DNA of 64,000 nt from Dama dama (lineage: Eukaryota > Chordata > Mammalia > Artiodactyla > Cervidae): positions 118,800,501 to 118,864,500 of the forward strand of contig NC_083685.1 of the NCBI RefSeq assembly GCF_033118175.1. Reading direction: 5' to 3'. Numbering within the stretch: the first letter of the stretch is position 1; every line of letters starts with the position of its first letter. Positions 1 to 11,865 of this stretch are shown here, piece by piece. The translations under genes were made by a program, and so were the position numbers. A model generated the notes under the pieces. It was not told the origin of the DNA. It saw only the letters and a program-made list of their open reading frames with translations, and searched no databases.

Positions 1-466
1 TGTTGGCTACATTATACTACTCTTCCGTTACTTACAGAGCTATATTTTGAAAATTAAGGTCTATATGCTATTCAAGTAGAAAAATCAAAGTATAAAGTAC
101 TAGGTCTGCACAGGTTACCCACCAATTCAAGCTGTTGGTACTTCCCTGTAACTTTCCATTCTACCATTCTGCCCTCAGACGGGTAGGTAGGTGATGGACA
201 CATGGACAGATGGATTTATGGTCTTTGAAATCAATAAACCTATAGGTCATAAAACATTTTCCATAACATTTGTACCAATTAAACCAGAATCACACCCCCA
301 AAGACACAATTCATCTTAATATTGATCAAAAAAGAAAAAGAAAATTATTTTTAAAGATGGAATAACTTTTTAGCTCTGACCACTTTACAACAAGAAGAAA
401 ATCTTTTATTTTCATAGTCACTGTGAGATTTCAACTCTCAGTGCTCAACTCTGCAATTTTTTATGT
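1..466. other. Unassigned AT-rich sequence
   Basis: No gene, RNA or repeat that I recognise. There is a short degenerate GGTAGGTAGG-type simple stretch near 180-195. Confidence 0.5.
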
Positions 467-683
467 GTTGGGCAATGAAACTTCTTTTAGAAGACCTACA
501 ATTTGAATGGAACTCTTAACAATAATTTATCAGTTATTTTAAAAATAAACTTTAAAAAATAGAGTTTTAAAATATGGTTATCTGGAGTAGGGTATTTCTA
601 GACTTGTGTGGAAGGCAAACCAGAAATATACTATAAAGAGGGCTTTTTTCTCTTTTGGATCTCTGTTGGCAATGAAACTTCTT
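467..683 (-). repeat. Short insertion flanked by a 19-20 bp direct repeat; inverted copy of 1762-1940
   Basis: The segment 487-664 is flanked by near-identical direct repeats at 467-486 and 665-683 (core GGCAATGAAACTTCTT, one extra G on the left), which look like a target-site duplication. The inserted segment is the reverse complement of 1762-1940, at roughly 85-90% identity by eye over about 175 bp. It has no poly(A) tail and is not a repeat family I recognise. I infer a templated local copy in inverted orientation, with the downstream arm as the source. Confidence 0.75.
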
Positions 684-1044
684 ACAAAATTGGCTGCAAG
701 TCTGATTTCTGCCCCAAATGTATTTATTTAGTACTACGAATCCAGAATATCTCTGCAGATGTTCAGTAGACAAAGCATTAAGAAAGGGGCAGGGAGAGCT
801 GGGGTATAAACATGGTGCCCTCACTCCCACTTCATCCTGATGCCAACCCATCAGTCCCATGGGTCAGGAGCTGTAAAATTATTGCCCTCTCTTCACTGGA
901 GTTTCTATCTGAGGCTCTTGTCACTGGTGGAAAGCAAGCTGGCAATCCACAGAGGCATAAGATAGAGAGACATGGCATGGTGTAGGACACCGTGACTTGA
1001 GGATAGAAAGTCAAAGCCATGGTTCTGAATTTTGCCATAAATGA
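684..1044. other. Unassigned sequence inside the inverted-repeat spacer
   Basis: Nothing recognisable. Several short minus-strand open frames overlap here but have no homology, splice signals or start context that I can support. Confidence 0.4.
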
Positions 1045-1150
1045 ATGATCTGACCTCAGTAAGTGACTTGACCTGTTTGCATCTCAGTTCCTCATCTGCA
1101 AAATAAGGCAAGTGGATCACCTAATTTTTAAAATTCTTTCCAACTGTAGA
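1045..1150 (+). mobile_element. MIR-like SINE fragment
   Basis: The run CTCAGTTCCTCATCTGCAAA followed by an A/G-rich tail is the conserved MIR core in forward orientation. It is old and diverged. MIR is a pan-mammalian tRNA-derived SINE. Confidence 0.6.
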
Positions 1151-1430
1151 AATCTTTATTATAAGGATAAGTACAATTTACAAAACAGTAATTTTCAAAT
1201 CTGGGCCTCATTTTCAACAATTCTTGTCTATGGGGCTTCTGCATCCTGAATTTCCTGAAGCCAAACAAAACAAAAACCCCCAAAGCACAGAATGATTCTT
1301 AATGTCTTCCTTCAAACATTTTGTTGCATCTCATGAACTATCAGGGAAGTATTAATGCCAAGTCACAGGCATTTGGATTCCAGTATGCCTTAAGGGACCA
1401 TATTTGGGGTGGATTAAAGAAGAGACTAAC

Positions 1431-1567
1431 AGTAAGGACCTACTGTATGGCACAGGTAACTATATTCAGTATCTTGTAATACGTTATAACATGAATATAA
1501 ATCACTTTGTTGTACACTTGAAACTAACACAACATTATAAATCATCTATAGTTTAAAAGAGAAAAAA
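1431..1567 (+). mobile_element. L1 3' end, 5'-truncated
   Basis: Starts in the L1 3' UTR phrase AAGGACCTACTGTATGGCAC and ends with ACTTGAAACTAACACAACAT then an A-rich tail. It is flanked by the duplication AGAGACTAA (about 1421-1429 and 1569-1577), so it is an independent short insertion. Confidence 0.75.
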
Positions 1568-1761
1568 AGAGACTAAAACCCACCTTTGACTTTCAGAAGT
1601 TTAATGTATAAAACCAGAACATTTTTTCAGTTTTGTTAGCCTAAATGAAACAGCCTTGAAAAATCTGATGCTAGGTAAAAGATATGCAAAATCTGATCCT
1701 ATTGTGAAGGAGGTAGTATATCTTTGATTACTAAAAATATAACAAAGATAGAAAATTTTCA

Positions 1762-1940
1762 ATCCAAAGGAGAAAAAAAAAAACTCTTTATACTTCTGGT
1801 TTGCCTTCCACACAAGTCTAGAAATATTCTACTCCAAATAACCATATTTTAAAACTTTAAAACTATTTTTTAAAATTTATTTTTAAAACAACTGATAAAT
1901 TATTGCAGAGTTCTGTTCAAATTGTAGCCCTTCTAAAATA
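1762..1940 (+). repeat. Downstream arm of the inverted pair (probable source)
   Basis: Reverse-complement partner of 487-664, with a spacer of about 1.1 kb. No flanking direct repeat as clear as the one around the other arm is visible, so this copy is probably the original. Small indels (TTTTA and a longer A run here) separate the two copies, so the event is not recent. Confidence 0.75.
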
Positions 1941-2504
1941 TTCTATGTTAAAGATCACTACAGATTTAACAAAGACTTACAATAAACAACAGCTAACTGA
2001 CAGTCAATCAGTACCTGACTGTTAGGTCAGTAGGAAATCATGATTCAGATCCCCTAAGGTGTAAAGGGGGATCACGGTGCTGTAAAATGTCACAAAACAC
2101 AAATAGTTTTACTTCTTCCAAAGGTACAAGTAATCCTTGTATTTCAATGAAACAGAACTGCAAACTTTTCAATTGACCCTTAGCCTTATTCCAAGATCCT
2201 AGCCAATTTTCTCCCCTGCATTGATCTGGCTCCTCTTTTGGCCCTTTGCATTTAAGTCTTTGAATTGTTATTGGCCTAGTTACTATATAGAATTGTAAAT
2301 CCCTTGAAGGCAGTATCCAAATTTTGTACTTCCTTGGTAAAGTTTAACTCCTAAATGAACTGCCCTCTGAAAACACCAAATCCAAAGCTTTATCCCTTTA
2401 GGAAAAAATTATATTTTCTTCTACAGGTAACACCTTTAGCAGAGACTGAAAACTTTCTAGCAAAATTCATTTTCTCCTTCCTCCATAGATTAGCACTGTC
2501 ACTG
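1941..2504. other. Mostly unassigned; possible L2 tail at 2243-2330
   Basis: The stretch around 2285-2330 (AATTGTAAATCCCTTGAAGG and following) resembles the conserved 3' part of LINE L2. The rest is unassigned. Confidence 0.35.
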
Positions 2505-2862
2505 GCCACTTAGATACCTGTCAGGATGTTGTTCTCTGCCTGCCTTGTGGTTGGCAGTTGGGTGTAGCCGTGTGACTGTTTCTCTGGTGAGGGGTGTGAG
2601 CTGAGGTGATGTGTGCCACTTTGGGAGCAGAGTCTCTTCCACTCCCCTTCTTCCTTCTTGTGACAGCACCCAGCCTTGACCATGTACAAGAGGACAAGGC
2701 CATGGGGAAAAGAGGAGACACAGGATAGAAGGAACCCAAGTCTGTGAATATCTGAACGGAACAGAACCCCCTGGAATACCTATGTCAAACTGCTAAATGA
2801 GAGAGAAATTCACTATCTCCATACTGTGGATTCTTAGCAGTCTGGATTTTTACTCTAACTAA
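2505..2862 (+). mobile_element. Ancient LTR-like interspersed repeat (MaLR-type, family uncertain)
   Basis: The order of phrases (transport of GTGTAGCCGTGTGACTG, CCTTGACCATGTACAAGAGG, GATAGAAGGAACCCAAGTCT, AAATGAGAGAGAAATTCACT, ending TAACTAATAC) matches a widespread ancient mammalian repeat that I associate with MaLR-type LTRs. I am not sure of the family name. BovB is inserted at its end. Confidence 0.45.
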
Positions 2863-2868
2863 TACATG

Positions 2869-5049
2869 CCAAAGATGGAGAAGCTCTATACAGTAAGCAA
2901 AAACAAGACCGGGAGCTGACTGTGGCTCAGATCATGAACTCCTTATTGCCAAATTCAGACTTAAATTGAAGAAAGTAGGGAAAACCACTAGATCATTCAG
3001 GTATGACCTAAATCAAATCCCTTACGACTATACAGTGGAACTGACAATAGACTCAAGATATTAGATCTGATAGAGTCCGTGAAGAACTTTGGACAGAGGT
3101 TCGTGACATTGTACGGGAGGCAGTGATCAAGACCATCCCCCAAAAAAAGAAATGCAAAAAGGCAAAATGATTGTCTGAGGAGGGCTTACAAATAGCTAAG
3201 AAAAGAAGAGAAGCTAAAGGCAAAGGAGAAAAGGCAAGATATACCCATTTGAATGCACAGTTCCAAAGAAAAGCAAGGAGAGATAAGAAAGACTTCTTAG
3301 TGATCAGGGCAAAGAAATAGAGGAAAACAACAGAATGGGAAAGACTAGAGATCTCTTCAAGAAAATTAGAGATACCAAGGGAACATTTCATGCAAAGATG
3401 GGCACAATAAAGGATAGACGTGGTATGGACCTAACAGAAGCAGAAGATATTAAGAAGAGGTGGCAAGAATACACAGAAGAATTGTACAAAAAAGATCTTC
3501 ACAACCCAGATAACCATGATGGTGGAATCACTCACCTAGAGCCAGACATCCTGGAATTCGAAGTCTACTGGGCCTTTGGAAGCATCACTATGAACAAAGC
3601 TAGTGGAGGTGATGGAATTTCAGTTATTTCAAATCCTAAAAGATGATGCTGTTAAAGTGTTGTACTCAATATGCCAGCAAATTTGGAAAACTCAGCAGTG
3701 GCCACAGGACTGGAAAAGGTAGTTTTCATTCCAATCCCAAAGAAAGGCAATGCCAAAGAATATTCAAACTACTGCACAATTGCACTCATTTCACATGCCA
3801 GCAAAGTAATGCTCAAAATTCTCCAAGCCAGGCTTCAATAGTACGTGAACCATGAACTTCCAGATGTCCAAGCTGGATTTAGAAAAGGCAGAGGAACCAG
3901 AGATCAAACTGTCAACGTCCGTTGGATCACTGAAAAAGCAAGAGTTCCAGAAAAACATCTACTTCTGCTTTATTGACTATCCGAAAGCCTTTGACTTTGT
4001 GGATCACAACAAACTGTGGAAAATTCTTCAAGAGATGGGAATACCAGACCACCTTATCTGCCTCCCGAGAAATCTGTATGCAGGTCAAGAAGCAACAGTT
4101 AGAACTGGACATGGAACAACAGACTGGTTCCAAATAGGGAAAGGAGTACGTCAAGGCTGTATATTGTCAGCCTGCTTATTTAATGTCTCTGCCGAGTACA
4201 TCAGGCAAAATGCCGGGCTGGATGAAGCAAAAGCTGGAATCAAGATTGCCGGGAGAAATATCAATAACCTCAGACATGCAGATGACACCACCCTTATGGC
4301 AGAAAGCGAAGAACTAAAGAGCCTCTTGATGAAAGTGAAAGAGGAGAGTGATAAAGTTGGCTTAAAACTCAACATTCAGAAAACTAAGATCATGGCATCT
4401 GGTCCCATCACTTCATGGCAAATAGATGGGGAAACAGTGGAAACAGTGTCAGACTTTATTTTTTTGGGCTCCAAAATCACTGCAGATGGTGACTGCAGCC
4501 ATGAAATTAAAAGACGCTTGCTCCTTGGAAGAAAAGCTATGACAAACCTAGATGGCATATTAAAAACCAGAGACATTACTTTGCCAACAAAGGTCTGTCT
4601 AGTCAAAGCTATGATTTTTCCAGTAGTCATGTGTGAATGTGAGAGTTGGACTAAAAAGAAAGCTGAGTGCTGAAGAATTGATGCTTTTGAACTGCGGTGT
4701 TGGAGAAGACTCTTGAGAGTCCGTTGAACTGCAAGGAGATCCAACCAGTCAAGCCTAAAGGAAATCAATCCTAAATATTCATCAAAAGGACTGATGCTGA
4801 AGCTGAAACTCCAATACTTTGGCCACCTGATGCAAAGAACTGACTCATTGGAAAAGAACCTGATGCTGGGAAAGATTGAGGACAGGAGGAGAAGGGGACA
4901 ACAGAGGATGAGATGGTTGGATAGCATCACCGACTCAATGGACAAGAGTTTGAGCAAGCTCTGGGAGTGGGTAAAGGACAGGGAAGCCTGGTGTGCTGCA
5001 GTCCATGGGGTCACAAAGAGTCAGACATGACTGAGCGACTGAACTGAAG
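2869..5049 (+). mobile_element. BovB (RTE-clade LINE), 5'-truncated and broken, RT region and 3' tail
   Basis: About 2.2 kb of a ruminant BovB non-LTR retrotransposon, which copies itself by target-primed reverse transcription. An 8-bp duplication AATACATG (2861-2868, 5050-5057) marks both ends. The 5' end retains only the last part of the endonuclease domain, with a GSDHELL motif near 2923. The reverse-transcriptase region follows, with the FIDY and ADD motifs (about 3970 and 4278), and the element ends in the GACTGAGCGACTGAACTG tail shared with Bov SINEs. Homology changes frame near 3623, 3719 and 3945, and in-frame stops occur at about 3718, 3840, 4671 and 4725. The residue before the catalytic ADD is His where the family normally has an aromatic residue. 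It cannot encode a working enzyme. Confidence 0.95.
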
Positions 5050-5245
5050 AATACATGTGTATGTATAACAGAAAGGATGAGAAAATACGAGAAGCAGGAG
5101 AAAAGCCACCTGGACCCTACACCACCTAATAATTATTAACCTCTTGACTTTTCTCTCTATCTATAGAAGAACCACATACATGTGTTTTTCTACAGAAATA
5201 CAGCCTCTCTTACTTCATATCATCTTCTATCTATTAATATTTTTC

Positions 5246-5365
5246 TTTCTTGTTTTTGGCTGCACCTTGCAGCTTGCAGGATCTTAACTCCCTGACCAGA
5301 GATCGAACCCAGGGCCCCGACAATGAAAGTGTGAATCCAAACCACTGAACCACCAGGGAATTTCC
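5246..5365 (-). mobile_element. CHR-type tRNA SINE
   Basis: The reverse complement begins with a degraded form of the CCTGGTGGTTCAGTGGTT head and contains the B-box-like GGGTTCGATCTCTGGTCAGG. A perfect 11-bp TSD TAATATTTTTC flanks it (5235-5245, 5366-5376). CHR SINEs are tRNA-derived elements of the cetacean-hippo-ruminant lineage mobilised by L1-type machinery. Confidence 0.9.
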
Positions 5366-5404
5366 TAATATTTTTCAGTATCAAAAATACATACATTTAA
5401 TCTT

Positions 5405-5596
5405 TTTTAAAAAGACTTATTTTGTATTGGGGTATAGCCAATTAACAATGTGATAGTTTCAGGCAAACAGCGGAAAGACTCAGCCATACATACACAAGTA
5501 TCCCTTCTCCCCCAAATTCCCCTCCCATCCAACTGAGCAGAGTTCCATGTGCTATACAGTAGGTCCTTTTCGGTTATCCATTTTAAATATAGCAGA
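5405..5596 (-). mobile_element. L1 3' UTR fragment
   Basis: Antisense L1 3' end, including GTGCTATACAGTAGGTCCTT and GGTTATCCATTTTAAATATA. A perfect 16-bp TSD, ACATACATTTAATCTT, lies at 5389-5404 and 5597-5612. It is one of the cleanest insertions in the window. Confidence 0.9.
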
Positions 5597-5612
5597 ACAT
5601 ACATTTAATCTT

Positions 5613-5760
5613 AATGGCTATATAATATTCTACTGTTTGGATTTATCAAAATAAACTCATCTATCTTTTCATTGTTGGCTATTTGCATTTTTTCCTCTTA
5701 AAAATTCTGTTATAAACAACACTGCAGAGAATATTTTTGCACCCAAACCTTTACATATCC
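5613..5760 (-). mobile_element. Old L1 fragment
   Basis: Antisense of the L1 3' region (GGCTATATAATATTCTACTG and the diverged run to ACCTTTACATATCC). It is the host into which the younger L1 piece at 5405-5596, and probably the CHR at 5246, inserted, so its left part lies before 5235. Confidence 0.6.
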
Positions 5761-7762
5761 ATCAGGTTCCCCCCCTCCCAACCAGGTCTCTACTCTCAGC
5801 ATAAATCTGCAAAGATGTTCCCTCTTTCTCGGGGCCTGCATTAAATCATATGTCTGATAAGTATTTATAAAGCTGCCTTCATTCATTATATTTTTGAGCA
5901 AACTCCTATTTATGTTTTGTCAACCAGAAAAACCAAACAAGGTCCAGCTCCCACTCGGCACCTGGAATGAATAATTGACTCCCTACACGTATAAGACAAA
6001 CTCTCCCTGTACAACGCAGTCCTGGCTAGTAACATGCACAAAAAGGAAAGCAGTAGTAAACCTTGTTTCCTGCTGACAAACCTTGATCTACATCTGTGTT
6101 GCCAATTACTTGTTCAACAAACCTGTTACTTTTTTGGAAATAATAAATAATTCAGAGAAAGTCGTTTTGAATCCTCTGACATCTGTTGCTTGTATGACTC
6201 TGAATTATTCATCAGTGAGCATAAACAGCATTAATTACAAAGGGCTGAGGCAAACCATGGAAATAGAAAAATGAACACTGCAGAAGAAAATGCCTTTACT
6301 CAACCCATACCTCACTTGTCATTGACAAATATCCAAAGAGCCCGCCAGTCCTAGTAATTTAAAGGAACTGGTACACTTAAGATATCAGAAGGCAGGATCT
6401 AAATGAGGAACACTATTTCAGGTTTCATGCTTTTTTCCCTCCTTCAGAAAAATCACCTTCTTTGACTTGGTCTCTTTCAGCACTCTACCTGCTCGTTCTC
6501 TGGGTCTGAGTGTTGTGGTATTCAAAGGGAAAGGAAATTTACTAATTGAGGTGCAAAAGAATTGCAAGAAGTGTCCCAGGTCAAGTCATCCTATCCTCAT
6601 TTGTACACCGAGATTTAGAAATATTAATGGAAGAGGTCCCCCAAATTAAGAGCGGCTCAATTCATCTGGCTGCCACTGCCTGATCATTTATTTCCATGAC
6701 GACATTGGCACTTCCTCTCAACCAAGTGCTTTCTTGTGGTAAAGAGCAAAAGAAAAACCTCACAGCCTGGCTGCCTACTCTACCCGGGTGGCCCTGGGCT
6801 AATTCTTCCCCTAGTCTGTCTCTCTGCATCAGGAGAGTGATATTAGATTCAGCAACACCCTCCACTGGAGAAAAGCCTACGGACTCTGTGTGTGGAGGGA
6901 ACGTGTGAGCAGACAAGAGTTTACGCAGAACTGTTGGTAAACATGTGCCTCCAGAGGTGGGGCCCTGGGTGTCTCAGTAACTGGTTTCTCAGGGACCAGA
7001 AGAAACAGGCCTCTATGGAAATGCAGGGGAGCTGCAAAAGGTGGTTTGAGTCAGAAATTTTCAGAGAAACCCATTCCTTCGTCTGGCTCTGGTGACTTGC
7101 TCAGTGAGGATTTCTGGACTCCGAGGTAACCTGGACTCCTGCTCCCCTCACCCTGGTACCAACTGCTGGGGTTGTTGTGGGCAACAGAGGAGAAACACTG
7201 AGCAGAGAACAGAGCAGCCAGAGAAGGAAGGGGGAGGAAAAAAAAACTACTGGACTGAAGAAAGCCACAAGCCCTGTTTAGGGTCTTTTCAAAACCTCTG
7301 AAATCAGAGGCATGACAAGCAATTGGCAAGGTCTTCTTGGTGGTAGCCACTAATGAATGGCTTCTCTGCAAAAATGACCACTCCAGTCTCTCCAGATTGG
7401 GTGCAGAGAGACCTCCCAAGGCTTCCAGAAAAAGAGAGACACAGAAATCCTCCACGCACTTTTGAATCCTCTTTCAGTAACACCCTTTCAAAGGATTTCA
7501 CAAATGGGGACAAACCTCCCCTGTTTTTTTCCCAGTTTAGTTTGTTGTTGTTTTGTTCCTGCAAGGAGGAAGGTTGGAAGAGGGAAAGGAGATGGTGGAG
7601 GGGAGCGTAGAAGAGGGGAGAAACTGCTGGCTCTGCCTGGCTCGGAATGGCCCTTCATCAAAGGGGGCTTGTTCTTAAAACGGCAGAGGACGGGTGGAAA
7701 AGAAGCCAAGATGCTCAGTTTCCCAAAAAGAGTTTGAACAGGGACTTCTGTGTCTCTTTCAG
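5761..7762. other. Unique sequence, no gene recognised
   Basis: No repeat family recognised. GC content rises from about 6640 onward. Overlapping short open frames occur on both strands around 6.7-7.7 kb but none shows a family I know. The CT-rich run before 7762 is a plausible splice acceptor for the next entry. Confidence 0.4.
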
Positions 7763-7876
7763 GCACTACCGAAAATGCAACTACGAATTTAGAAAAGATC
7801 ACTTATATAGCACTGGATTTGAAGAAATGAACCAAAAAAAGATCTCTTTTAGAAAGACAATAGATGGATTTGCTGG
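7763..7876 (+). other. Exon-like segment (114 nt) with good splice signals
   Basis: The sequence TGTGTCTCTTTCAG ends at 7762 and GTAAGAGG begins at 7877, giving a strong acceptor and a good donor. One frame is open across the whole segment (starting CAC TAC CGA, 37 codons). A second frame is open for 22 codons and then stops. I do not recognise the peptide in either frame. There is no neighbouring coding evidence within the window, so this could be an alternative or lncRNA exon, or chance. Confidence 0.25.
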
Positions 7877-8451
7877 GTAAGAGGTCCTTCCACCGAAACC
7901 CAAGTTCAGCTAGGATGGATGAAGCCTGTTTGTAATGTCTAAAAGTTTCCCAGATGCCCACACAGGCTTTATTTTATTCAAATATTCAAAAAACCAACAT
8001 TGACCCAGAGTACTTTCTCTTTTGGAAGAAAAAAAAAAAAGCACTACCTCCTTCCTTTCTAATCCAATCCGGCTTTAAGTTAGAGGTAAAGTGAAAGTCT
8101 TAGGGGATGAACACAAGGTGACCGTTTCATCATGGCAGGATGTCATAGCTCTTAACAGGAAGAGCCTGGAGGCACCCAGACTGGAGTCTTGGTTTGGTGA
8201 TGATACTATGATGCACCTAGAAATTGGGAGTTGTGAAAACACTCTACATGCAAGTGCTGAGAAAGACTTTAAGGGGGAGGAGGGGAGCACCAGGGTTCTC
8301 AATCTAGGAGAACCCACAGGGCAGAGGGAAGCCAGGACCCTCAACAGAGGTCACCCAATCCTTGAATGCTATCTGAATGGTAAAAATAAAACCTGGAGTC
8401 ACCAGCGGAGATACCAATGGGCAGCTCAACCTTGCCTCAAAGGCAAAACCC
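7877..8451. other. Unassigned sequence
   Basis: A short A run lies near 8030-8040. A plus-strand open frame at 8091-8462 is not supported by any recognisable homology. Confidence 0.4.
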
Positions 8452-8610
8452 AGTGTTTCTAAATTTTACCTCGGAATCTTGTTACAATGCGAATTCTGAC
8501 TCAGAAGTTCTGGGATGAGGCCTGAGATTCTGCATTTCTAACAAGCTTCCAAATGATGCTCTGCTGCTGGTCTACAGACCATACTCTGAGTTGTAACAGT
8601 TCAACCCAGG
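8452..8610 (-). mobile_element. MER5-type hAT DNA transposon remnant
   Basis: The phrases TCTGACTCAGAAGTTCTGGG, GAGATTCTGCATTTCTAACA and CTGCTGCTGGTCTACAGACC in this order are the MER5A pattern read in reverse orientation. It is a non-autonomous hAT-Charlie element of ancient mammalian age. Confidence 0.8.
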
Positions 8611-8790
8611 CAATACATTAGAATCACTGTAGTTCTGAAAGGGATAATCCCTGACTCAGTCCTTCCCATGACCAATTAAATCAGTATATGTGGCAGTGAG
8701 GCCAACCACTGGGATTTTTTTTTTTTTTTTAAGATTCCCAGGTGAGTTTTATATGCAAGCAGGACTGGGGACCCACTAGCTGGACTATTC
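8611..8790 (-). mobile_element. Second MER5-like fragment with an internal poly(T)
   Basis: ATTAGAATCACTGTAGTTCT and GATTCCCAGGTGAGTTTTAT look like further diverged MER5-family pieces. A T16 run lies between them at 8715-8730. Confidence 0.4.
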
Positions 8791-11700
8791 TGACTCTCCT
8801 TATCAACTAGGTATGTGGACCCAGGCAACTTAATCTCTAAGAATCTCAGTTTGATATCAGAAAAAGGGGATATGCTGGCCAAAATGGATTGGTATAGAAA
8901 CAAGCATTTCTGAAAGCACTTTGAAAGAAGATAAAATACAACAGTTACTTTATTCAAGTTCTTAACTTCCTTGATTGGAATGAGTTCATAGTCCCTGACT
9001 AATCAGATTTCACAAATATCAGATGCATGCTAATTCTATGGAATAGAATGGTTTTTAGCTGAGATCTCCCTGTTGTTCTATTAATGCCCCAAAGCCCAGT
9101 GAGTTGGGCTTCTTTCTTAAATGACAATCCCGAGCGCCCTGGGTGCAAGAAAGGTCTTCTGCTGCCAATTTTGGACTTTTGTGCAATAAACAAAGCGTCC
9201 CAGGGCATCGGTTCTGCCAGCCACCAACAGATGGCATCAGTGGCCGTGCAAGGTCCTCTCAGCTTCGGCCTTGGCCTTGTTCCTTAATCTGTCACGTTTG
9301 CTATCTATGAATTGCAATGTCTTGTTAAAAACTAACTGAAAGTTAAAAAAAAAAACAAAGAAGAAAGAGTCAAAATGAAATGCAAGTGTCTTTGGATAAT
9401 AAAACAAGAGTTATAAACGAGTAAGAGACCTCAACATCTCCAACTCACTAAGAAAACAATTTTACCAGCAACAGGTACCCAAGCTAGGCTAGTGTCATGT
9501 TGGATTTAGAACAAACAGGCATGCAGAACCCCATCAGTGAGAAGAGCCTCTTGTCCCTAGCTGATAGCACACTGAAGTTGCTTCTCAAACCCACACAGAA
9601 GACAAAACAACCCACCACCATGAGGCAAGGCTATAACCTCAACAACACTCACCAGAACAAAGACCCTCTGAGAAGCAGAGATCCGCTTCCTCTGTGACAC
9701 AGGAGACACTCTAGGGGTCACAGTGGGGAAAGAAGGGATGATGCTCCTGGCATCTACTGGGTGGAGGCCAAGGATGCTGCCAAGCGCTTCACAAAGGACA
9801 GTGCAGCCCCTTGCAACAAAGAATGAGCCAATGTCAACGGTGCTGTGGTTCAAGAAAGCCTCCTCTAGAGGCCAGGAATTTCAGCCAAGAAAATTTAAAT
9901 TCCAAAAGTCAATTTCCTACTGTTGTCACCAAAAAACATCCTGACGGGGAAGACAAAAGCTAATTAATGGGAACTCCCTCCTGGAGACAAAAATCAACCC
10001 TCCCAGGCCTTCTTTGTCCCTGTTTTTGAGTACAGAGTGTTCCTTGTTTTTGCCAAGCTCCCCCCGCCGCCGCGGACCTCATTCTCACCGGCATTCTCAG
10101 GAACTATGCTCCCTCCACCATGACCTACTCCTGAGCATCTACACTCTCCTTCACCACCTCCCTCTATCTGTTTCAGAGAGGCTGTTTCCCCCTCTCACCT
10201 AGAGAATAAAATAAACAGGACTCAAATAACCTGTTGAGTCCATATTGATATAAACAAGTAATTGGATAAATAAATAAATGGAAGAGAAGGAACAAAAAAT
10301 CCTCACAGAAGAATTCCAAGTAATAAATGTAGAAAAGAATGAAAAAAAAAAAGAAAATCACTAGCAGAGCGCAATGGTAGTAATGGCTGCTGGTCAGATA
10401 CACTGGTGAAAGTTCAAAGTTTTTAAAGGAGAAACAAGATACTTGCACAGCCTCAAAGCATCTCTCCAAAAGCATTTATTAATCCCTTTGGGGGTTTTAG
10501 CACCTGTGAACAACCTTGTTTTCATACTCTTCTCTCTACTGGGTAGAGCTTTCATTTCCTTCCCCTTGAATATAGGCTGGATTCAATGACTCACTACTAA
10601 TGGATGGAACAGGTCCCAGGGGCAGCTTTCTAGAATTATCAGGATGACTTCTGGCAGTTTTATTCTTAGAGGTCATTGAGATATCTTGACACAATATCCA
10701 AATGCATCACACACCTGGGTGTGGCTGGCAGGTGGCTTTGGTGCACTGATAGTGTAGCATTCACTCTGAGTGACATTAATTTGCAGAGCAAATCTGGCTG
10801 AGGCATAGGCAAAGCAAACCTTATAACATGCCTAAAGTGACAGGTTGGTGTAGCAAAAGAACAATAGCTGGTTCCCAAATTCAGAATTTTTTTTAACAGC
10901 CATTCACTTACTGACCACAACCATTTCAAAACCCTTGGTGACAGCATCCATTAAATTAATACCCCAGTCACTCTGCATCAGAGTAAATATGAAACAGGTA
11001 CAACTGAAACCTCTCCCACCAGTCCACACCTCCCTCCCCCCATCTTGTATCTGGAAATCTAAGGTCAGGGAAAAAAACTGGATGCCTCAGAGTTCTTTTC
11101 AGCTAAAATGCAAACAAGAGCAGGTTCAAGAAGCAATCAAATGAACCTTAACACAAGAATGCCAGCTTGTTATTTTGCAAACAGTAGGGTCAAAGCCCTG
11201 TTAATAGGAGGAAAAGTATTGGGGGCAGAAAATTAATATTCACTGCTGAGTCCTATTTACCATGAGTTGACTCTGGAAGCAAGTGTTTGAAAGATGGATC
11301 AGGATGAAAGCGTTACCATCTCCCATCCTACCAACGCCAGGGGCCACCACTCCTCCCAGAGCCAGGGAACCCCCAGTGGGGTCCAACTCAAACCACAGCA
11401 ACCAGAAGGCATGGGCATCTGATTTGTCTTTCCGGTGTCCAGGAGTAGGTTTTTCAAGGGAGCAGGCTGAGGACACTGCATTTGGAAGGTCAAAGGGGTG
11501 CTTTGAAGAGAGACACTTGGAAGAGTGGTGAACTGTGTTGAAGAGCAGGAGTCAGAAGAGGCGAGTGCCTGGCCCTATTCTCTGCTGAGTAAGGCCGAGT
11601 GCCCTGCATGTGTGCTTTACCGGGAAAGGGCTGCTCCAAGTGTTGACTGCTAATGGGTCCCCTCTGGTCCCCTAGTCTGTAAAACTGTCTTTGGCCTACA

Positions 11701-11865
11701 GGAGTATCTCCACCTGGAAGGTTATACCTACCCTGAGGGAGGCCCAGAACCAATCAATGGCTGACCTGGGAGAGGGGAGCAAAAGGCTGACCCTTGGGCA
11801 AGGGGACACAGAGCTCCTCAATAACCCAGCTAAAACTCGCCTTTCCCCCACCGCCCCGCCACTCT
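8791..11865. other. Long unique stretch
   Basis: About 3 kb with no recognised repeat. A CCGCCGCCGCGG cluster near 10066 is too short to be a CpG island. The stretch 10220-10350 has the A-rich style of an old L1 but I cannot place it. No exon is supported. Confidence 0.4.

Noticed and set aside
4376..5014. 212-codon minus-strand open frame
   Set aside because: Antisense of the BovB reverse-transcriptase and tail region.
10060..10085. Possible CpG island at the CCGCCGCCGCGG cluster
   Set aside because: Only a few CpGs in about 20 bp, with no extension either side.
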